Source: Chloroflexales bacterium (GTDB lineage Bacteria; Chloroflexota; Chloroflexia; Chloroflexales; Chloroflexaceae). Taken from it: a stretch of DNA of 9,575 bases. Below are positions 6,440 to 9,575 of this stretch, in pieces. Within the stretch, counting starts at the first letter, position 1, and each line of letters begins with the position of its first letter. The position numbers were made by a program, and so were the translations under genes. The notes beneath the pieces were generated by a model. It was given only the letters and a program-made list of their open reading frames with translations, was not told the origin of the DNA and did not search any database. The stretch is from assembly GCA_013336035.1 (NCBI GenBank), contig JAAXUL010000240.1, positions 1-9,575 on the forward strand, read 5' to 3'.

Positions 6440-7180
6440 TCAGGGCAGTTGGCCCATGAGTTTGGCAAACGCCGAGGTTCGCGTTTGCGCGCGAGGAACC
6501 TCGGCGAGCCAGGCGAGCGCACGGAACAGATTGAGCGCAATTGCGGTAATCAGGTGCTGGAGCCAGACTTTTGCCAACCCGATGTAGCGGGCGTGGCGCA
6601 AGTCGCAGCGGCGATTCGCCTGGCTAAAGCTTCCTTCGACCCCCGCTCGCCGTCGATACTTCTTGCGAAATGCGCCCGTCTGCTGATGGCTCCGGGTCAT
6701 CTGGATCGCTTCGTGGTGGGCACGCGGGCGTACGCTCAACGTTCGTGCCCCATGCTTGGCTTTGGTACAGTTCGCGCGCTCGTCACAGGCGCGACAGGCG
6801 ACACGCGGAAATTGGATCACGATCATCTCGTTCCCATAGCGGTCCCGGGCAGGTGACCAGGATTGGCTGCTGACGCCCTGCGGGCAGATGGCCTGCTGGG
6901 CCTCCCAATCCAGGACAAACTGGGCCACGCTAAGCCCGCCGGGGGTGTGGGCTTGCCAGGCCGGGTCCGTGATCACCGGCCCCACAACCTCGATCTGATG
7001 CTCACGAGCACTCTGCACGATGATCTCTGCATCCACATAGCCCCGATCCAGGTAATGCTCCCGCGGCAAGAGGTTCTTGGCGGCCAAGGCCTCCTGGATG
7101 GGAGCCGTCATCGTGCAGTCAGCCTGGGGAGCGGGCGTGGTGGCGATATGGGTGATCAGGTTGGGCCTCTCGTCGTCACA
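6440..7180 (-). CDS. IS1182-family transposase, downstream exon
   Basis: 246 codons from TGT 7180 to the stop at 6440, forming the C-terminal part of a DDE transposase. IS1182 features are visible: Cys-Asp-Asp-Glu-Arg-Pro-x-Leu-Ile-Thr-His near the exon start, the second catalytic Asp in His-Tyr-Leu-Asp-Arg-Gly-Tyr-Val-Asp-Ala, a Phe-x-x-Asp-Trp-x-x-x-x-Ala-x-Cys-Pro-x-Gly block, a Cys-x-x-Cys-x5-Cys cluster, and the catalytic Glu in Arg-Ala-Gly-Val-Glu-Gly. A final Ile-Gly-Leu-x-Lys-x-x-Leu-Gln-His helix also fits. The first Asp and the N-terminal half are encoded beyond the right edge. An open frame continues from 7180 to an ATG at 7249, but those 23 codons read through intron domains V and VI and are not transposase. 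Full-length protein requires intron splicing. Confidence 0.82.
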   Translation of the reverse strand, partial: CDDERPNLITHIATTPAPQADCTMTAPIQEALAAKNLLPREHYLDRGYVDAEIIVQSAREHQIEVVGPVITDPAWQAHTPGGLSVAQFVLDWEAQQAICPQGVSSQSWSPARDRYGNEMIVIQFPRVACRACDERANCTKAKHGARTLSVRPRAHHEAIQMTRSHQQTGAFRKKYRRRAGVEGSFSQANRRCDLRHARYIGLAKVWLQHLITAIALNLFRALAWLAEVPRAQTRTSAFAKLMGQLP

Positions 7181-7234
7181 GTAGGGTAGGCGGCCAGCGC
7201 GGTACCAGTGGCCCGTTTCCAACCGCCCCCCTCC
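7181..7234 (-). ncRNA. Group II intron domain VI with candidate branch-point A
   Basis: After a GGAGGGG linker, GGCGG pairs with CCGCC close to the 3' end, with inner pairing of GGCCA and TGGCC. The A at 7187 is the seventh nucleotide from the 3' splice site, interrupting the G-run/C-run pairing, which is the usual place for the bulged branch-point adenosine. Confidence 0.65.
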
Positions 7235-7268
7235 GAACGGAGCGTACACCTTTCAGCGTACTCCGCTC
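7235..7268 (-). ncRNA. Group II intron domain V (catalytic core hairpin)
   Basis: Exactly 34 nt on the minus strand, starting GAGCGGAG and ending CTCCGTTC, with a GAAA tetraloop in the middle (CTGAAAGG). The AGC catalytic triad lies at positions 2-4. The ends pair as expected, with G-U at the base, and length, loop and triad all match the domain V consensus. It lies 14 nt downstream of the RT stop codon, as usual. Confidence 0.92.
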
Positions 7269-7282
7269 TCCAGCAGTGCTGT

Positions 7283-9061
7283 TCAGGTTCTGCCGTCAAA
7301 CGTTCCGGCATGTATCTTCCGATGGCATGCGTGACAGACCACCAGGGTTTTGCGATGTCGTTCGGCCATGTGCTTTACCCAGGCAGGTCGTTCCCGCCCG
7401 TCGTGCCGTTTGAGGTCGGCGAGTTTGCGGATATGGTGCACCTCAATGTGGTCGGTTGCTCCACACAGCTCGCAGGTGTCCGCCAGGAGCCGTTGTAGGA
7501 GTTCCGAACGGCCTGCGGGCGGCGTGTAGGGCTGGTCGTCCAGGCTTGCCCACGGCTGGCGACGCAATGGGATACCACCGAATTGTGCAACCAGGGTTCG
7601 CTTTTCTGCCCGTTCGACCCGAACTTGGAGGCATTTGTAGCGCGTGCCGTCCGGGCCGGAGGCTGTCGCTCCGTAGCGACGGAAGATGGCCCCCACGCTG
7701 GTTTTGTGCTTGCATGCCAGGGTTTTGACCAGCGAGGTCTGCATCACCCAGTGGAGGCGGGAGAACCATCCCACGTTCTGGGCCAGCAGGTAGTATTGCA
7801 CCACCCCGCGGTAGACCTGTTGGTAGTGGGCGACAATCGAGAAGTCTGTCTCGACCATCAGCTCCGGTCGATGCATGGGCTTCCCGTTGCGCATGTAGCG
7901 TGCGCATTGCGCCTCGATCACCCTCAGAGGCACGCGCAGGCCGATCCGGCCATTGACATTGCGCTGGCGTCGATTGTGTTTGTCATCCGCGTGTTGGGTG
8001 ACCAGTTCGTAGCCGAGGAACTTCGCCGCCTGGGTACGTGCATGGGTAATGAGCGTCTTCTCTTCCGACAGGGTGAGCTGGAGGCTGGTGCGAAGATAGG
8101 CGCTGATGCGGCGTTTAATCTCCTCGGCCTCGTGCCGTGGCCCGATGAAGCCGAGCATCCAGTCATCGGCGTAGCGTACATAGCGCAGGCGACGGTAGGT
8201 TGGGTCGTCGGGGTCTCCTGATGGGATGCGCCGTTGCTGCTTACGCAGCGCCCGCGCCTCCGCGCGTCGTCCTTGTTTGCGCATGCGGCAGAGCTTGCTC
8301 GTGATGTGGTTGTACGCCGGGTTGACTCGTCTTTGCTCTCCTCGGGTATAAGCAGGAATCAACTCCGTCTCGACATAGCGGTCCAGATGGTTGAGGACGA
8401 TATTGGCCAGCAATGGGCTGAGGATCGCGCCTTGTGGGCTCCCACTCAGCGTGACGTGATGGGTGTGCTGCTCCAAATATCCTGCGTGAAGGAGCTGCCG
8501 GATCAAGCGCAGCACCCGTTGGTCGTGGATGCGCTCAGCGAGCGTGTCCACGATAAGGTCATGCGAGAGGCTGTCAAAGCAGGCTTGGATGTCACCCTCG
8601 ATGAACCAGCGGGTGCCCGTCCAGGTATGCTGGATCTCACGGAGAGCGGTATGGCATCCCCGGCCAGGACGGAATCCGTGGGAGGCGGAACTGAACTGCG
8701 GCTCGTAGTAGGCTTCCAGGAGGCTACGTAGCACCTCTTGCAGCAGCTTGTTCGACCAGGTTGGCACCCCTAACAGCCGACGCTTCCCGTTAGCCTTGGG
8801 GATGGCAACTCGGCGCACAGGCGTCCAGCGATACCGCTCGGCTCGCAGGTCGGCAATGAGGCGGTCGATTTTCGCCCGTGTCATCCCATCCACGGTTTCT
8901 GGCGTGCTCCCTGGGGTCATGGCGCCCGCCTTGGGGTAGAGGCGCGCATACGCCCGCAGGTAGAGGTCTGGATTGAAGAGGTGTCGATAGAGCCGTTCCA
9001 GCGGCAAGCCCCGCTTGCCCCGGTCCTGAATGATAGACAGTACGGTTTCGGCATTCCGCAT
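7283..9061 (-). CDS. ltrA: Group II intron reverse transcriptase/maturase with HNH endonuclease
   Basis: A 592-aa intron-encoded protein that assists splicing and drives retrohoming by target-primed reverse transcription. Domains, numbered from ATG 9061: an N-terminal RT0/RT1 region; RT fingers and palm with Gly-Asp-Ile-x-Ala-Cys-Phe-Asp (first catalytic Asp157), Gly-Ser-Pro-Gln-Gly at 207-211, and Tyr-Ala-Asp-Asp at 297-300; a ~50-residue Arg-rich insertion (237-290) just before that motif; domain X/maturase (about 375-465); and a C-terminal HNH nuclease with Cys530-x2-Cys533, Val-His-His at 541-543 and Cys576-x2-Cys579, followed by Lys-Ile-His. All catalytic motifs look intact. An ATG at 9112 adds 17 residues, but ATG 9061 is preferred because GGGAGG lies 8 nt upstream and the Met-Arg-Asn-Ala-Glu-Thr start is typical of this group. 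It probably belongs to a chloroplast-like (CL) lineage, by sequence style. Confidence 0.93.
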   Translation of the reverse strand: MRNAETVLSIIQDRGKRGLPLERLYRHLFNPDLYLRAYARLYPKAGAMTPGSTPETVDGMTRAKIDRLIADLRAERYRWTPVRRVAIPKANGKRRLLGVPTWSNKLLQEVLRSLLEAYYEPQFSSASHGFRPGRGCHTALREIQHTWTGTRWFIEGDIQACFDSLSHDLIVDTLAERIHDQRVLRLIRQLLHAGYLEQHTHHVTLSGSPQGAILSPLLANIVLNHLDRYVETELIPAYTRGEQRRVNPAYNHITSKLCRMRKQGRRAEARALRKQQRRIPSGDPDDPTYRRLRYVRYADDWMLGFIGPRHEAEEIKRRISAYLRTSLQLTLSEEKTLITHARTQAAKFLGYELVTQHADDKHNRRQRNVNGRIGLRVPLRVIEAQCARYMRNGKPMHRPELMVETDFSIVAHYQQVYRGVVQYYLLAQNVGWFSRLHWVMQTSLVKTLACKHKTSVGAIFRRYGATASGPDGTRYKCLQVRVERAEKRTLVAQFGGIPLRRQPWASLDDQPYTPPAGRSELLQRLLADTCELCGATDHIEVHHIRKLADLKRHDGRERPAWVKHMAERHRKTLVVCHACHRKIHAGTFDGRT

Positions 9062-9069
9062 CGCGCGTA

Positions 9070-9075
9070 CCTCCC
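9070..9075 (-). promoter_or_regulatory. Ribosome binding site of the intron-encoded protein
   Basis: On the minus strand GGGAGG stands 8 nt before ATG 9061. It favours this start over the upstream in-frame ATG at 9112. Confidence 0.65.
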
Positions 9076-9112
9076 TGCTCTGCCTATCGCACTCCCTGCC
9101 GCCCTTCGCCAT

Positions 9113-9572
9113 GTGCGCAGCTTTCCCGCGCGCGGACTACTACGGCGGCTCCGTGCCCGTATGCGTTGCCGCACGTAGGGCATCCCGCGTTCCAGCACCC
9201 CACGACGTCCGAGCGCCCCGTAGGCACGCCACTCTTCCCTTTGCTCACGCTCATTGCGTGCTCGTTCGCATGCCGAAAGGAGTTCCCGCCGAAACCTGCT
9301 GCGGGAACCGCACGCGACACTGGTTTCAGACATGTTTCCAGTGGGCGGTGACTACACCCCGTCGGGATTGGCGTTCAAGCAATCCAGCTTTTGCCATAGG
9401 GCGCGGGTCTTGCCGGGCGTCCTGCCCGCCATGTCTCAGGGCAACCCCGGCGTTCCCAGCATGCTGCTTTCCCATTTGTGTTTCCACATCCGGTCGGCTG
9501 GGTGACCCAGTGACCTCCTTTCGAGTCACTTCCGCCTGCGGCGGAGATCATGGGGCGTGTGACACGGCGCAC
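9113..9572 (-). ncRNA. Group II intron 5' ribozyme region (domains I to III)
   Basis: About 460 nt without a credible gene; the open frames here are arginine-rich shadows. The minus strand starts GTGCG and holds several stem-loops: CCGCC-GCA-GGCGG (plus positions 9532-9544) and AGTGAC/GTCACT with a 10-nt loop (9509-9530). Length and position fit domains I-III upstream of the open reading frame in domain IV. Individual domains and exon-binding sites could not be assigned by eye. Confidence 0.65.
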
Positions 9573-9575
9573 GGT

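Larger units (their letters stand above)
7181..9572 (-). mobile_element. Group II intron, apparently complete, inserted in the IS1182 transposase gene
   Basis: About 2.39 kb on the minus strand. The proposed 5' end at 9572 reads GTGCG, matching the GUGYG consensus. The 3' end at 7181 reads CCTACCCTAC. Between them are a structured 5' region (9113-9572), the RT/maturase/HNH gene, and domains V and VI. Joining the flanks gives ACC (9575-9573) plus TGT (7180-7178), that is Thr-Cys in frame, the residues expected in IS1182 transposases. The intron is in sense orientation, so splicing could restore transposase. Only three bases of the 5' exon are visible, so the 5' boundary is well supported but not proven. 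Confidence 0.82.
6403..9575 (-). mobile_element. IS1182-family insertion sequence, 3' part, interrupted by a group II intron (5' end outside window)
   Basis: An IS1182-type transposase gene runs on the minus strand from the window's right edge to 6440, with the intron at 7181-9572 inside it. The outer (3') end of the IS must lie between the transposase stop at 6440 and the regulator remnant. The stretch beginning near 6403 (GAGATACTGTTGGCGAAC on the plus strand) resembles terminal repeats I associate with this family, but the matching left repeat is outside the window, so the boundary is an estimate. Confidence 0.55.

Noticed and set aside
7181..7249. The ATG at 7249 as the start of the transposase
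   Set aside because: The 23 codons from 7249 to 7181 translate intron domains V and VI; transposase similarity begins only at the proposed splice site.
7583..8731. Long plus-strand open frames (7583-8221 and 8234-8731) opposite the reverse transcriptase
   Set aside because: They are antisense shadows of a clearly recognised gene on the minus strand, with no motifs of their own.
9062..9112. Upstream ATG (9112) for the reverse transcriptase
   Set aside because: The 17 extra residues look like translated intron RNA, and GGGAGG sits correctly before ATG 9061.
7283..9112. Retron or DRT-type defence reverse transcriptase
   Set aside because: The maturase domain, HNH nuclease and adjacent domain V identify it as a group II intron protein.
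9318..9330. A second GTGCG on the minus strand (near 9320) as the intron 5' end
   Set aside because: It would leave only about 260 nt before the coding region, too little for domains I-III, and would not give a sensible transposase junction.
1..9575. CRISPR array, tRNA or rRNA genes
   Set aside because: No regularly spaced direct repeats and no tRNA or rRNA signature were seen on either strand.

Overview
The window is GC-rich, with dense genes on the plus strand to about 5.67 kb and minus-strand genes and mobile DNA after that. Protein content (a multi-membrane-pass NACHT ATPase, a KTSC protein, a chloroplast-like group II intron, an IS1182 transposase) suggests a Chloroflexota or similar environmental bacterium. 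That is inference from protein style; no marker gene is present. The region looks like an accessory defence island that has been degraded by insertions and gene loss.

Layout, plus strand: (1) the C-terminal end of a type I restriction HsdR subunit, cut by the window start; (2) a YgjP/DUF45 zinc metallopeptidase that overlaps hsdR by 8 nt; (3) a 71-aa KTSC-domain protein with a strong ribosome binding site, followed by terminator-like hairpins; (4) a ThiF/E1-like adenylyltransferase remnant lacking its nucleotide-binding N-terminus; (5) a 69-aa DUF3892-like protein; (6) a 746-aa NACHT (STAND) ATPase with a membrane-embedded C-terminal half; (7) an alpha/beta hydrolase that starts 3 nt after the NACHT stop and is split by a frameshift near 5011-5020. 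A cluster of CTGTA/TACAG palindromes overlaps the hydrolase stop.

Layout, minus strand: (8) a helix-turn-helix gene whose 5' end appears to have been removed by (9) an IS1182-family insertion sequence; (10) that transposase gene is itself interrupted by an apparently complete group II intron (about 7181-9572) encoding an RT/maturase/HNH protein. Domain V, a domain VI with a plausible branch-point A, and a GUGCG 5' end can all be read. Removing the intron would join ACC to TGT and restore the Thr-Cys-Asp-Asp stretch expected in IS1182 transposases. The right side is therefore a nest: regulator gene, then IS, then intron.

Functionally, genes 1-2 belong to a type I restriction system whose hsdM/hsdS would lie upstream. 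Genes 6-7 look like a translationally coupled NACHT/hydrolase pair, possibly a defence or signalling unit with a now broken partner. Gene 4 is probably the relic of a bacterial ubiquitin-like conjugation operon.
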